Source: Lucinisca nassula
Lineage: Eukaryota > Mollusca > Bivalvia > Lucinida > Lucinidae
Length of the DNA stretch: 64,000 nucleotides
Direction: 5' to 3'
Assembly: GCA_963580285.1 (NCBI GenBank)
Contig: OY757010.1
Location: 152,726,714 to 152,790,713, forward strand
Below, piece after piece: positions 23,801 through 38,100 of the stretch. Below the pieces are notes generated by a model. That model searched no databases. It was given only the letters and a program-made list of their open reading frames with translations, and was not told where the DNA came from. The position numbers were made by a program, and so were the translations under genes. Numbering within the stretch: position 1 is the stretch's first letter; every line of letters starts with the position of its first letter.

Positions 23801-26530
23801 TGATCTATGTATGGCATGTCTGCCTCTTATGATAAAGAAATATACTTGGGCAAACCCCAAGCTACTTAATGATACATGTATGGCAAATCTGCCTGCAATA
23901 ATAAAAAAATGCTTTGGGACAAACCCCAAGCTACGTTATGATACATGTATGGAATATCTGCCTCTAATAATAAAGAAATGTACTGGGGCAAACCCCAAGC
24001 TACTTAATGATATATGTTTGGCATATCTGCCTCTAATAATAAAGAAATGTACTTGGCAAACCCCAAGCTACTTAATGATACATGTATGGCATATCTGCCT
24101 CTAATAATATAGAAATGTACTGGGGCAAACCCCAAGCTACGTAATGATACATGTATGGCATACCTGCCTCTTATAATACTGAAATGTACTGGGGCAAACC
24201 CGCAGCTACTTACTGATACACGTATGGCATATCAGCCTCTTATAAAAAAGAAATGCACTGGGGCAAACCCCAAGCTTCTTTATGATCCATGTATGGCGTA
24301 TCTGCCTCTTATAATATGGAAATGTACTGGGGCAAACCCCAAGCTACTTAATGATACATATATGGCATATCTGCCTGGAATAATAAAAACATGTACTGGT
24401 GCAAACCCCAAGCTTCTTTATGATCCATGTATGGCATGTCTGCCTCTTATAATAAAGAAATATACCGGGGCAAACCCCAAGCTACTTAATGATACATGTA
24501 TGGCAAATCTGCCTGCAATAATAAAGAAATGCTTTGGTACAAACCCCAAGCTACGTAATGATACATGTATGGAATATCTGCCTCTAATAATAAAGAAATG
24601 TACTGGGGCAAACCCCAAGCTACTTAATGATACATGTTTGGCATATCTGCCTCTAATAATAAAGAAATGTACTTGGCAAACCCCAAGCTACTTAATGATA
24701 CATGTACGGCATATCTGCCTCTTATAATAAAGAAATGTACTGGGGCAAACCCCAAGCTACGTAATGATACATGTACGGCATATCTGCCTCTAATAATACT
24801 GAAATGTACTGGGGCAAATCCCAAGCTACTTACTGATACATGTATGGCATATCAGCCTCTTATAATAAAGAAATGCACTGGGGCAAACCCCAAGCTTCTT
24901 TATGATCTATGTACGGCATAGCTGCCTCTTATATTAAAGAAATGCACTGGGGCAAACCCCAAGCTTCTTTATGATCTATTTATGGCATATCTGCCTCTAA
25001 TAATAAAGAAATGTACTGGGGCAAACCCAAAGCTACTTAATGATACATGTATGGCAAATCTGCCTGGAATAATAAAAACATATACTGGTGCAAACCCCAA
25101 GCTTCTTAATGATCCATGTATGGCATGTCTGCCTCTTATAATAAAGAAATATACTGGGGCAAACCCCAAGCTACTTAATGATACATGTATGGCAAATCTG
25201 CCTGCAATAATAAAGAAATACACTGGGACAAACCCCAAGCTTCTTTATGATCCATGTATGGCTTATCTGCCTCTTATAATATAGAAATGTACTTGGACAA
25301 ACCCCAAGCTACTTAATGATACATATATGGCATATCTGCCTGGAATAATAAAAACATGTACTGGTGCAAACCACAAGCTTCTTTATGATCCATGTATGGC
25401 ATGTCTGCCTCTTATAATAAAGAAATATACTGGGGCAAACCCCAAGCTACTTAATGATACATGTATGGCAAATCTGCCTGCAATAATAAAGAAATGCACT
25501 GGGGCAAACCCCAAGCTTCTTTATGATCCATGTATGGCTTATCTGCCTCTTATAATATAGAAATGTACTGGGACAAACCCCAAGCTACTTAATGAAACAT
25601 ATATGGCATATCTGCCTGGAATAATAAAAACATGTACTGGTGCAAACCCCAAGCTTCTTTATGATCCATGTATGGCATGTCTGCCTCTTATAATAAAGAA
25701 ATTTACTGGGGCAAACCCCAAGCTACTTAATGATACATGTATGGCAAATCTGCCTCCAATAATATAGAAATGCACTGGGGCAAACCCCAAGCTTCTTTAT
25801 GATCCATGTATGGCTTATCTGCCTCTTATAATATGGAAATGTACTGGGGCAAACCCCAAGCTACTTAATGATACATATATGGCATATCTGCCTGGAATAA
25901 TAAAAACATGTACTGGTGCAAACCCCAAGCTTCTTTATGATCCATGTATGCCATGTCTGCCTCTTATAATAAAGAAATATACTGGGGCAAACCCCAAGCT
26001 ACTTAATGATACATGTATGGCAAATCTGCCTGCAATAATAAAGAAATGCACTGGGGCAAACCCCAAGCTTCTTTATGATCCATGTATGGCTTTTCTGCCT
26101 CTTATAATATAGAAATGTACTGGGACAAACCCCAAGCTACTTAATGATACATATATGGCATATCTGCCTGGAATAATAAAAACATGTACTGGTGCAAAAC
26201 CCAAGCTTCTTTATGATCCATGTATGGCATGTCTGCCTCTTATAATAAAGAAATATACTGGGGCAAACCCCAAGCTACTTAATGATACATGTATGGCAAA
26301 TCTGCCTGCAATAATAAAGAAATGCACTGGGGCAAACCCCAAGCTTCTTTATGATCCATGTATGGCTTATCTGCCTCTTACAATATGGAAATGTACTGGG
26401 GCAAACCCCAAGCTACTTAATGATACATATATGGCATGTCTGCCTCTTATAATAAAGAAATATACTGGGGCAAACCCAAAGCTACTTAATGATACATGTA
26501 TGGCAAATCTGCCTGCAATAATAAAGAAAT
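20851..26530. repeat. Satellite block with recurring 67-bp marker monomer
   Basis: A monomer lacking 2 bp (TGTACTTGGCAAACCCC instead of TGTACTGGGGCAAACCCC) recurs near 21160, 21650, 21917, 22398, 23570, 24050 and 24670. Each time it follows the series GCTTTGGGACAAACCCC, then GGAATATCTGCC, then GTTTGGCATATC. Another recurring series (CCTGGAATAATAAAAACATG then GCATGTCTGCCTC) alternates with it. Each marker shifts the reading frame, which is why open frames restart there. Many monomers carry an in-frame TAG from ATAATATAG. Confidence 0.8.
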
Positions 26531-27906
26531 GCACTGGGGCAAACCCCAAGCTTCTTTATGATCCATGTATGGCTTATCTGCCTCTTATATTATAGAAATG
26601 TACTGGGACAAACCCCAAGCTACCTAATGATACACATATGGCATATCTGCCTGGAATAATAAAAACATGTACTGGTGCAAACCCCAAGCTTCTTTATGAT
26701 CCATGTATGGCATGTCTGCCTCTTATAATAAAGAAATATACTGGGGCAAACCCCAAGCTACTTAATGATACATGTATGGCAAATCTGCCTGCAATAATAA
26801 AGAAATGCTTTGGGACAAACCCCAAGCTACGTAATGATACATGTATGGAATATCTGCCTCTAATAATAAAGAAATGTACTGGGGCAAACCCCAAGCTACT
26901 TAATGATACATGTTTGGCATATCTGCCTCTAATAATAAAGAAATGTACTTGGCAAACCCCAAGCTAATTAATGATACATGTACGGCATATCTGCCTCTTA
27001 TAATAAAGAAATGTACTTGGGCAAACCCCAAGCTACGTAATGATACCTGTATGGCATATCTGCCTCTAATAATACTGAAATGTACTGGGGCAAATCCCAA
27101 GCTACTTACTGATACATGTATGGCATATCAGCCTCTTATAATAAAGAAATGCACTGGGGCAAACACCAAGCTTCTTTATGATCTATGTATGGCATGTCTG
27201 CCTCTTATAATAAAGAAATATACTTGGGCAAACCCCAAGCTACTTAATGATACATGTATGGCAAATCTGCCTGCAATAATAAAGAAATGCTTTGGGACAA
27301 ACCCCAAGCTACGTAATGATACATGTATGGAATATCTGCCTCTAATAATAAAGAAATGTACTGGGGCAAACCCCAAGCTACTTAATGATACATGTTTGGC
27401 TTATCTGCCTCTAATAATAAAGAAATGTACTTGGCAAACCCCAAGCTACTTAATGATACATGTATGGCATATCTGCTTCTTATAATAAAGAAATGTACTG
27501 GGGCAAACCCCAAACTACGTAATGATACATGTATGGCATATCTGCCTCTAATAATACTGAAATGTACTGGGGCAAATCCCAAGCTACTTACTGATACATG
27601 TAGGGACATACATGTATGGCATATCAGCCTCTTATAATAAAGAAATACACTGGGGCAAACCCCAAGCTTCTTTATGATCTATGTATGGCACATCTGCCTC
27701 TTATAATAAAGAAATGTACTGGGGCAAACCCCAAGCTACTTAATGATACATGTATGGCAAATCTGCCTGCAACATTAAAGAAATGCACTGGGGCAAACCC
27801 CAAGCTACGTAATGATACATGTGTGGCATATCTGCCTCTAATATTAAAGAAATGTACTGGGGAAATCCCCAAGCTTCTTAATGATCCATGTATGGCATAT
27901 CTGCCT

Positions 27907-28016
27907 CCCCAGCCAGCAAAGAATGCCGGGCCATCGTCGGGCCGATAGCGGTACGACGTGGCAACGTCGAACCGCTATCGGCCCGAGGTTGGCCCGCTGT
28001 TGTGTGCTGACAGGGT
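27907..28016. mobile_element. GC-rich palindromic MITE-like insert 1 (full, 110 bp)
   Basis: This 110-bp GC-rich insert interrupts a monomer between CTGCCT and CTTATAATAAAG. Its ends are imperfect inverted repeats (CCCAGCCAGC against the complement of GCTGACAGGG). The interior is a near-perfect hairpin: CGTCGGGCCGATAGCGGT facing its reverse complement around a CGACGT/ACGTCG core. This copy has one mismatch in the right stem (CCCGAGG). It has no coding capacity. It is most simply a fold-back DNA transposon that entered the satellite once and was then amplified with it. Confidence 0.8.
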
Positions 28017-29671
28017 CTTATAATAAAAAAATGCACTGGGGCAAACCCCCAAGCTTCTTTATGATCTATGAATGGTATATCTGCCTCTTATAATAAAGAA
28101 ATGCACTGGGGCAAACCCCAAGCTTCTTTATGATCTATGTATGGCATAGCTGCCTCTTATAATAAAGAAATGCACTGGGGCAAACCCCAAGCTTCTTTAT
28201 GATCTATGTATGGCATATCTGCCTCTAATAATAAAGAAATGTACTGGGGCAATCCCAAAGCTACTTAATGATACATGTATGGCAAATCTGCCTGCAATAA
28301 TAAAGAAATGCACTGGGGCAAACCCTAAGCTTCTTTATGATCCATGTTTGGCATATCTGCCTCTTGTAATAAAGAAATGCACTGGGGCAAACCCCAAGCT
28401 TCTTTATGATCTATGTATGGCATAGCTGCCTCTTATAATAAAGAAATGCACTGGGGCAAACCCCAAGCTTCTTTATGATCTATGTATGGCATATCTGCCT
28501 CTAATAATAAAGAAATGTACTGGGGCAAACCCAAAGCTACTTAATGATACATGTATGGCAAATCTGCCTGGAATAATAAAAACATATACTGGTGCAAACC
28601 CCAAGCTTCTTAATGATCCATGTATGGCATGTCTGCCTCTTATAATAAAGAAATATACTGGGGCAAACCCCAAGCTACTTAATGATACATGTATGGCAAA
28701 TCTGCCTGCAATAATAAAGAAATACACTGGGACAAACCCCAAGCTTCTTTATGATCCATGTATGGCTTATCTGCCTCTTATAATATAGAAATGTACTGGG
28801 ACAAACCCCAAGCTACTTAATGATACATATATGGCATATCTGCCTGGAATAATAAAAACATGTACTGGTGCAAACCCCAAGCTTCTTTATGATCCATGTA
28901 TGGCATGTCTGCCTCTTATAATAAAGAAATATACTGGGGCAAACCCCAAGCTACTTAATGATACATGTATGGCAAATCTGCCTCCAATAATAAAGAAATG
29001 CACTGGGGCAAACCCCAAGCTTCTTTATGATCCATGTATGGCTTATCTGCCTCTTATAATATAGAAATGTACTGGGACAAACCCCAAGCTACTTAATGAT
29101 ACATATATGGCATATCTGCCTGGAATAATAAAAACATGTACTGGTGCAAACCCCAAGCTTCTTTATGATCCATGTATGGCATGTCTGCCTCTTATAATAA
29201 AGAAATATACTGGGGCAAACCCCAAGCTACTTAATGATACATATATGGCATATCTGCTTGGAATAATAAAAACATGTACTGGTGCAAACCCCAAGCTTCT
29301 TTATGATCTATGTATGGCATAGCTGCCTCTTATAATAAAGAAATGCACTTGGGCAAACCCCAAGCTTCTTTATGATCTGTGTATGGCATATCTGCCTCTA
29401 ATAATAAAGAAATGTACTGGGGCAAACCCAAAGCTACTTAATGATACATGTATGGCAAATCTGCCTGGAATAATAAAAACATATACTGGTGCAAACCCCA
29501 AGCTACGTAATGATACATGTATGGCATATCTGCCTCTAATAATACTGAAATGTACTGGGGCAAACCCAATGCTACTTACTGATACATGTATGGCATATCA
29601 GCCTCTTATAATAAAGAAATGCACTGGGGCAAACCCCAAGCTTCTTTATGATCTATGTATGGCATATCTGC

Positions 29672-29770
29672 AAAGAATGCCGGGCCATCGTCGGGCCGAT
29701 AGCGGTACGACGTGGCAACGTCGAACCGCTATCGGCCCGACGTTGGCTCGCTATTGTGTGCTGACAGGAT
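29672..29770. mobile_element. Palindromic insert 2 (deleted form, 99 bp)
   Basis: Same insert as at 27907, but the left end is lost. CTGC is joined directly to AAAGAATGCC, a 13-bp deletion between two GC dinucleotides that includes the last two satellite bases. The stem is intact. The right end reads CAGGAT instead of CAGGGT, a linked variant shared by all deleted copies. Confidence 0.8.
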
Positions 29771-30049
29771 CTTATAATAAAGAAATGCACTGGGGCAAAC
29801 CCCAAGCTTCTTTATGATCTATGTATGGCATGTCTGCCTCTTATAATAAAGAAATGCACTGGGGCAAACCCCAAGCTTCTTAATGATCTATGTATGGCAT
29901 ATCTGCCTCTTATAATAAAGAAATGCACTGAGGCAAACCCCAAGCTTCTTTATGATCTATGTATGGCATATCTGCCTCTAATATTAAAGAAATGTACTGG
30001 GGCAAACCCCAAGCTACTTAATGATACATGTATGGCAAATCTGCCTGCA

Positions 30050-33000
30050 ATAATAAAGAAATGCACTGGGGCAAACCCCAAGCTTCTTTATGATCCATGT
30101 ATGGCTTATCTGCCTCTTATAATATGGAAATGTACTGGGGCAAACCCCAAGCTACTTAATGATACATATATGGCATATCTGCCTGGAATAATAAAAACAT
30201 GTACTGGTGCAAACCCCAAGCTTCTTTATGATCCATGTATGGCATGTTTGCCTCTTATAATAAAGAAATATACTGGGGCAAACCCAAAGCTACTTAATGA
30301 TATATGTATGGCAAATCTGCCTGCAATAATAAAGAAATGTTTTGGGACAAACCCCGAGCTACGTAATGATACATGTATTTTATATCTGCCTCTAATAATA
30401 CTGAAATGTACTGGGGCAAACCCCAAGCTTCTTTATGATCTATGTATGGCATATCTGTCTCTTATAATAAAGAAATGTACTGGGGCAAACCCCAAGCTAC
30501 TTAATGATACATGTATGGCATATCAGCCTCTTATAATAAAGAAATGCACTGGGGCAAACCCCAAGCTTCTTTATGATCTATGTATGGCATATCTGTCTCT
30601 TATAATAAAGAAATGTACTGGGGCAAACCCCAAGCTACTTAATGATACATGTATAGCAAATCTGCCTGCAATAATAAAGAAATGCACTTGGGCAAACCCC
30701 AAGCTTCGTAATGATACATGTATGGCATATCTGTCTCTTATAATAAAGATATGTACAGGGGCAAACCCCAAGCTACTTAATGATACATATATGGCATATC
30801 TGCCTCTTATAATAAAGAAATGCACTAGAGCAAACCCCAAGCTTCTTTATGATACATGTATGCCATATTTGCCTCTTGTAATAAAGAAATGTACTGGGGA
30901 AAACCCCAAGCTACTTAATGATACATGTATGGCAAATCTGCCTGCAACATTAAAAAAATGCACTGGGGCAAACCCCAAGCTACGTAATGATACATGTGTG
31001 GCATATCTGCCTTTAATAGTAAAGAAATGTACTGGGGCAATCCACAAGCTTCTTTATGATCCATGTATTTCATATCTGCCTCTTATAATAAAGAAATGCA
31101 CTGGGGCAAACCCCAAGCTTCTTTATGATCTATGTATGGCATATCTGCCTCTTATAATAAAGAAATGTACTGGGGCAAACCCCAAGCTACTTAATGATAC
31201 ATGTATGGCAAATCTGCCTGCAATAATAAAGAAATGCACTGGGGCAAACCCCAAGCTTCGTAATTATACATGTATGGGATATCTGTCTCTTATAATAAAG
31301 ATATGTACTGGGGCAAACCCCAAGCTACTTAATGATACATACATTGTATATGGCATATCTGCCTCTTATAATAAAGAAATGCACTAGGGCAAACCCCAAG
31401 CTTCTTTATGATCCATGTATGGCTTATCTGCCTCTTATAATATAGAAATGTACTGGGGCAAACCCCAAGCTACTTAATGATACATTTTTGGCATATCTGC
31501 CTGCAATAATAAAAACATGTACTGATGCAAACCACAAACTTCTTTATGATCCATGTATGTCATATCAGCCTCTTATTATAAAGAAATGAACTTGGGCAAA
31601 CCCCAAGCTTCTTTATGATCCATGTATGTCATGTCTGCCTCTTATAATAAAGAAATATACTGGGGCAAACCCCAAGCTACTTAATGATACATGTATGGCA
31701 AATCTGCCTGCAATAATAAAGAAATGCACTGGGGCAAACCCCAAGCTTCTTTATGATCCATGTATGGCTTATCTGCCTCTTATAATATAGAAATGTACTG
31801 GGACAAACCCCAAGCTACTTAATGATACATATATGGCATATCTGCCTGGAATAATAAAAACATGTACTGGTGCAAACCCCAAGCTTCTTTATGATCCATG
31901 TATGGCATGTCTGCCTCGTATAATAAAGAAATATACTGGGGCAAACCCCAAGCTACTTAATGATACATGTATGGCAAATCTGCCTGCAATAATATAGAAA
32001 TGCACTGGGGCAAACCCCAAGCTTCTTTATGATCCATGTATGGCTTATCTGCCTCTTATAATATAGAAATGTACTGGGACAAACCCCAAGCTACTTAATG
32101 ATACATATATGGCATATCTGCCTGGAATAATAAAAACATGTACTGGTGCAAAACCCAAGCTTCTTTATGATCCATGTATGGCATGTCTGCCTCTTATAAT
32201 AAAGAAATATACTGGGGCAAACCCCAAGCTACTTAATGATACATGTATGGCAAATCTGCCTGCAATAATAAAGAAATGCACTGGGGCAAACCCCAAGCTT
32301 CTTTATGATCCATGTATGGCTTATCTGCCTCTTACAATATGGAAATGTACTGGGGCAAACCCCAAGCTACTTAATGATACATATATGGCATGTCTGCCTC
32401 TTATAATAAAGAAATATACTGGGGCAAACCCCAAGCTACTTAATGATACATGTATGGCAAATCTGCCTGCAATAATAAAGAAATGCACTGGGGCAAACCC
32501 CAAGCTTCTTTATGATCCATGTATGGCTTATCTGCCTCTTATATTATAGAAATGTACTGGGACAAACCCCAAGCTACCTAATGATACACATATGGCATAT
32601 CTGCCTGGAATAATAAAAACATGTACTGGTGCAAACCCCAAGCTTCTTTATGATCCATGAATGGCATGTCTGCCTCTTATAATAATGAAATATACTGGGG
32701 CAAACCCCAAGCTACTTAATGATACATGTATGGCAAATCTGCCTGCAATAATAAAGAAATGCTTTGGGACAAACCCCAAGCTACGTAATGATACATGTAT
32801 GGAATATCTGCCTCTAATAATAAAGAAATGTACTGGGGCAAACCCCAAGCTACTTAATGATACATGTTTGGCATATCTGCCTCTAATAATAAAGAAATGT
32901 ACTTGGCAAACCCCAAGCTAATTAATGATACATGTACGGCATATCTGCCTCTTAAAATAAAGAAATGTACTTGGGCAAACCCCAAGCTACGTAATGATAC

Positions 33001-34110
33001 CTGTATGGCATATCTGCCTCTAATAATACTGAAATGTACTGGAGCAAATCCCAAGCTACTTACTGATACATGTATGGCATATCAGCCTCTTATAATAAAG
33101 AAATGCACTGGGGCAAACCCCAAGCTTCTTTATGATCTATGTATGGCATGTCTGCCTCTTATAATAAAGAAATATACTTGGGCAAACCCCAAGCTACTTA
33201 ATGATACATGTATGGCAAATCTGCCTGCAATAATAAAGAAATGCTTTGGGACAAACCCCAAGCTACGTAATGATACATGTATGGAATATCTGCCTCTAAT
33301 AATAAAGAAATGTACTGGGGCAAACCTCAAGCTACTTAATGATACATGTTTGGCATATCTGCCTCTAATAATAAAGAAATGTACTTGGCAAACCCCAAGC
33401 TACTTAATGATACATGTATGGCATATCTGCCTCTTATAATAAAGAAATGTACTGGGGCAAACCCCAAGCTACGTAATGATACATGTATGGCATATCTGCC
33501 TCTAATAATACTGAAATGTACTGGGGCAAACCCCAAGCTACTTACTGATACATGTAGGGACATACATGTATGGCATATCAGCCTCTTATAAAAAAGAAAT
33601 ACACTGGGGCAAACCCCAAGCTTCTTTATGATCTATGTATGGCATATCTGCCTCTTATAATAAAGAAATGTACTGGGGCAAACCCCAAGCTACTTAATGA
33701 TACATGTATGGCAAATCTGCCTGCAACATTAAAGAAATGCACTGGGGCAAACCCCAAGCTACGTAATGATACATGTGTGGCATATCTGCCTCTAATAGTA
33801 AAGAAATGTACTGGGGCAATCCCCAAGCTTCTTAATGATCCATGTAGGCATATCTGCCTCCCCAGCCAGCAAAGAATGCCGGGCCATCGTCGGGCCGATA
33901 GCGGTACGACGTGGTAACGTCGAACCGCTATCGGCCCGACGTTGGCCCGCTGTTGTGTGCTGACAGGGTCTTATAATAAAGAAATGCACTGGGGCAAACC
34001 CCCAAGCTTCTTTATGATCTATGTATGGTATATCTGCCTCTTATAATAAAGAAATGCACTGGGGCAAACCCCAAGCTTCTTTATGATCTATGTATGGCAT
34101 ATCTGCCTGC
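30050..34110. repeat. ~4.06-kb block, copy 1 of a 5098-bp repeat
   Basis: This block recurs at about 35150-39205 at a constant 5098-bp offset, with no net indel seen across it (for example 32648/37746 and 33792/38890). It ends near 34110, where this copy has CATATCTGCCTGCAATAAT and the other has CATAGCTGCCTCTTATAAT. Confidence 0.85.
33860..33969. mobile_element. Palindromic insert 3 (full, 110 bp)
   Basis: Full-length form with both inverted ends and an 18-bp perfect stem. The flanking monomer reads CATGTAGGCATATCTGCCT, 2 bp shorter than around inserts 1 and 6. It is shared with inserts 4 and 8, defining a sub-lineage. Confidence 0.8.
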
Positions 34111-35149
34111 AATAATAAAGAAATGCACTTGGGCAAACCCCAAGCTTCTTTATGATCCATGTATGGCATATCTGCCTCTTGTAATAAAAAAATGCACTGG
34201 GGCAAACCCCAAGCTTCTTTATGATCTATGTATGGCATAGCTGCCTCTTATAATAAAGAAATGCACTGGGGCAAACCCCAAGCTTCTTTATGATCTATGT
34301 ATGGCATATCTGCCTCTAATAATAAAGAAATGTACTGGGGCAAACCCAAAGCTACTTAATGATACATGTATGGCAAATCTGCCTGGAATAATAAAAACAT
34401 ATACTGGTGCAAACCCCAAGCTTCTTAATGATCCATGTATGGCATGTCTGCCTCTTATAATAAAGAAATATACTGGGGCAAACCCCAAGCTACTTAATGA
34501 TACATGTATGGCAAATCTGCCTGCAATAATAAAGAAATACACTGGGACAAACCCCAAGCTTCTTTATGATCCAAGTATGGCTTATCTGCCTCTTATAATA
34601 TAGAAATGTACTGGGACAAACCCCAAGCTACTTAATGATACATATATGGCATATCTGCCTGGAATAATAAAAACATGTACTGGTGCAAACCCCAAGCTTC
34701 TTTATGATCCATGTATGGCATGTCTGCCTCTTATAATAAAGAAATATACTGGGGCAAACCCCAAGCTACTTAATGATACATGTATGGCAAATCTGCCTGC
34801 AATAATAAAGAAATGCTTTGGGACAAACCCCAAGCTACGTAATGATACATGTATGGAATATCTGCCTCTAATAATAACGAAATGTACTGGAGCAAACCCC
34901 AAGCTACTTAATGATACATATTTGGCATATCTGCCTCTAATAATAAAGAAATGTACTTGGCAAACCCCAAGCTACTTAATGATACATGTATGGCATATCT
35001 GCCTCTTGTAATAAAGAACTGTACTGGGGCAAACCCCACGCTACGTAATGATACATGTGTATGGCATATCTGCCTCTAATAATACTGAAATGTACTGGGG
35101 CAAACCCCAAGCTACTTACTGATACATGTATGGCATATCAGCCTCTTAT

Positions 35150-38100
35150 AATAAAGAAATGCACTGGGGCAAACCCCAAGCTTCTTTATGATCCATGTAT
35201 GGCTTATCTGCCTCTTATAATATGGAAATGTACTGGGGCAAACCCCAAGCTACTTAATGATACATATATGGCATATCTGCCTGGAATAATAAAAACATGT
35301 ACTGGTGCAAACCCCAAGCTTCTTTATGATCCATGTATGGCATGTTTGCCTCTTATAATAAAGAAATATACTGGGGCAAACCCAAAGCTACTTAATGATA
35401 TATGTATGGCAAATCTGCCTGCAATAATAAAGAAATGTTTTGGGACAAACCCCGAGCTACGTAATGATACATGTATTTTATATCTGCCTCTAATAATACT
35501 GAAATGTACTGGGGCAAACCCCAAGCTTCTTTATGATCTATGTATGGCATATCTGTCTCTTATAATAAAGAAATGTACTGGGGCAAACCCCAAGCTACTT
35601 AATGATACATGTATGGCATATCAGCCTCTTATAATAAAGAAATGCACTGGGGCAAACCCCAAGCTTCTTTATGATCTATGTATGGCATATCTGTCTCTTA
35701 TAATAAAGAAATGTACTGGGGCAAACCCCAAGCTACTTAATGATACATGTATAGCAAATCTGCCTGCAATAATAAAGAAATGCACTTGGGCAAACCCCAA
35801 GCTTCGTAATGATACATGTATGGCATATCTGTCTCTTATAATAAAGATATGTACAGGGGCAAACCCCAAGCTACTTAATGATACATATATGGCATATCTG
35901 CCTCTTATAATAAAGAAATGCACTAGAGCAAACCCCAAGCTTCTTTATGATACATGTATGCCATATTTGCCTCTTGTAATAAAGAAATGTACTGGGGAAA
36001 ACCCCAAGCTACTTAATGATACATGTATGGCAAATCTGCCTGCAACATTAAAAAAATGCACTGGGGCAAACCCCAAGCTACGTAATGATACATGTGTGGC
36101 ATATCTGCCTTTAATAGTAAAGAAATGTACTGGGGCAATCCACAAGCTTCTTTATGATCCATGTATTTCATATCTGCCTCTTATAATAAAGAAATGCACT
36201 GGGGCAAACCCCAAGCTTCTTTATGATCTATGTATGGCATATCTGCCTCTTATAATAAAGAAATGTACTGGGGCAAACCCCAAGCTACTTAATGATACAT
36301 GTATGGCAAATCTGCCTGCAATAATAAAGAAATGCACTGGGGCAAACCCCAAGCTTCGTAATTATACATGTATGGGATATCTGTCTCTTATAATAAAGAT
36401 ATGTACTGGGGCAAACCCCAAGCTACTTAATGATACATACATTGTATATGGCATATCTGCCTCTTATAATAAAGAAATGCACTAGGGCAAACCCCAAGCT
36501 TCTTTATGATCCATGTATGGCTTATCTGCCTCTTATAATATAGAAATGTACTGGGGCAAACCCCAAGCTACTTAATGATACATTTTTGGCATATCTGCCT
36601 GCAATAATAAAAACATGTACTGATGCAAACCACAAACTTCTTTATGATCCATGTATGTCATATCAGCCTCTTATTATAAAGAAATGAACTTGGGCAAACC
36701 CCAAGCTTCTTTATGATCCATGTATGTCATGTCTGCCTCTTATAATAAAGAAATATACTGGGGCAAACCCCAAGCTACTTAATGATACATGTATGGCAAA
36801 TCTGCCTGCAATAATAAAGAAATGCACTGGGGCAAACCCCAAGCTTCTTTATGATCCATGTATGGCTTATCTGCCTCTTATAATATAGAAATGTACTGGG
36901 ACAAACCCCAAGCTACTTAATGATACATATATGGCATATCTGCCTGGAATAATAAAAACATGTACTGGTGCAAACCCCAAGCTTCTTTATGATCCATGTA
37001 TGGCATGTCTGCCTCGTATAATAAAGAAATATACTGGGGCAAACCCCAAGCTACTTAATGATACATGTATGGCAAATCTGCCTGCAATAATATAGAAATG
37101 CACTGGGGCAAACCCCAAGCTTCTTTATGATCCATGTATGGCTTATCTGCCTCTTATAATATAGAAATGTACTGGGACAAACCCCAAGCTACTTAATGAT
37201 ACATATATGGCATATCTGCCTGGAATAATAAAAACATGTACTGGTGCAAAACCCAAGCTTCTTTATGATCCATGTATGGCATGTCTGCCTCTTATAATAA
37301 AGAAATATACTGGGGCAAACCCCAAGCTACTTAATGATACATGTATGGCAAATCTGCCTGCAATAATAAAGAAATGCACTGGGGCAAACCCCAAGCTTCT
37401 TTATGATCCATGTATGGCTTATCTGCCTCTTACAATATGGAAATGTACTGGGGCAAACCCCAAGCTACTTAATGATACATATATGGCATGTCTGCCTCTT
37501 ATAATAAAGAAATATACTGGGGCAAACCCCAAGCTACTTAATGATACATGTATGGCAAATCTGCCTGCAATAATAAAGAAATGCACTGGGGCAAACCCCA
37601 AGCTTCTTTATGATCCATGTATGGCTTATCTGCCTCTTATATTATAGAAATGTACTGGGACAAACCCCAAGCTACCTAATGATACACATATGGCATATCT
37701 GCCTGGAATAATAAAAACATGTACTGGTGCAAACCCCAAGCTTCTTTATGATCCATGAATGGCATGTCTGCCTCTTATAATAATGAAATATACTGGGGCA
37801 AACCCCAAGCTACTTAATGATACATGTATGGCAAATCTGCCTGCAATAATAAAGAAATGCTTTGGGACAAACCCCAAGCTACGTAATGATACATGTATGG
37901 AATATCTGCCTCTAATAATAAAGAAATGTACTGGGGCAAACCCCAAGCTACTTAATGATACATGTTTGGCATATCTGCCTCTAATAATAAAGAAATGTAC
38001 TTGGCAAACCCCAAGCTAATTAATGATACATGTACGGCATATCTGCCTCTTAAAATAAAGAAATGTACTTGGGCAAACCCCAAGCTACGTAATGATACCT

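Larger units (their letters stand above)
26530..35190. repeat. Large segmental duplication, copy 1 (8.66 kb)
   Basis: This block is repeated at about 42078-50738 with an offset of 15547-15550 bp. The order of monomer variants, the MITE-like inserts and rare markers (for example GATACATGTAGGGACATACA near 27592 and 43142) all correspond. Only a few single-base indels change the offset along 8.66 kb, so the copies are almost identical. The left break lies near 26525/42075. The right break is near 35190/50738, where copy 2 continues into a MITE-like insert that copy 1 lacks. Confidence 0.85.
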
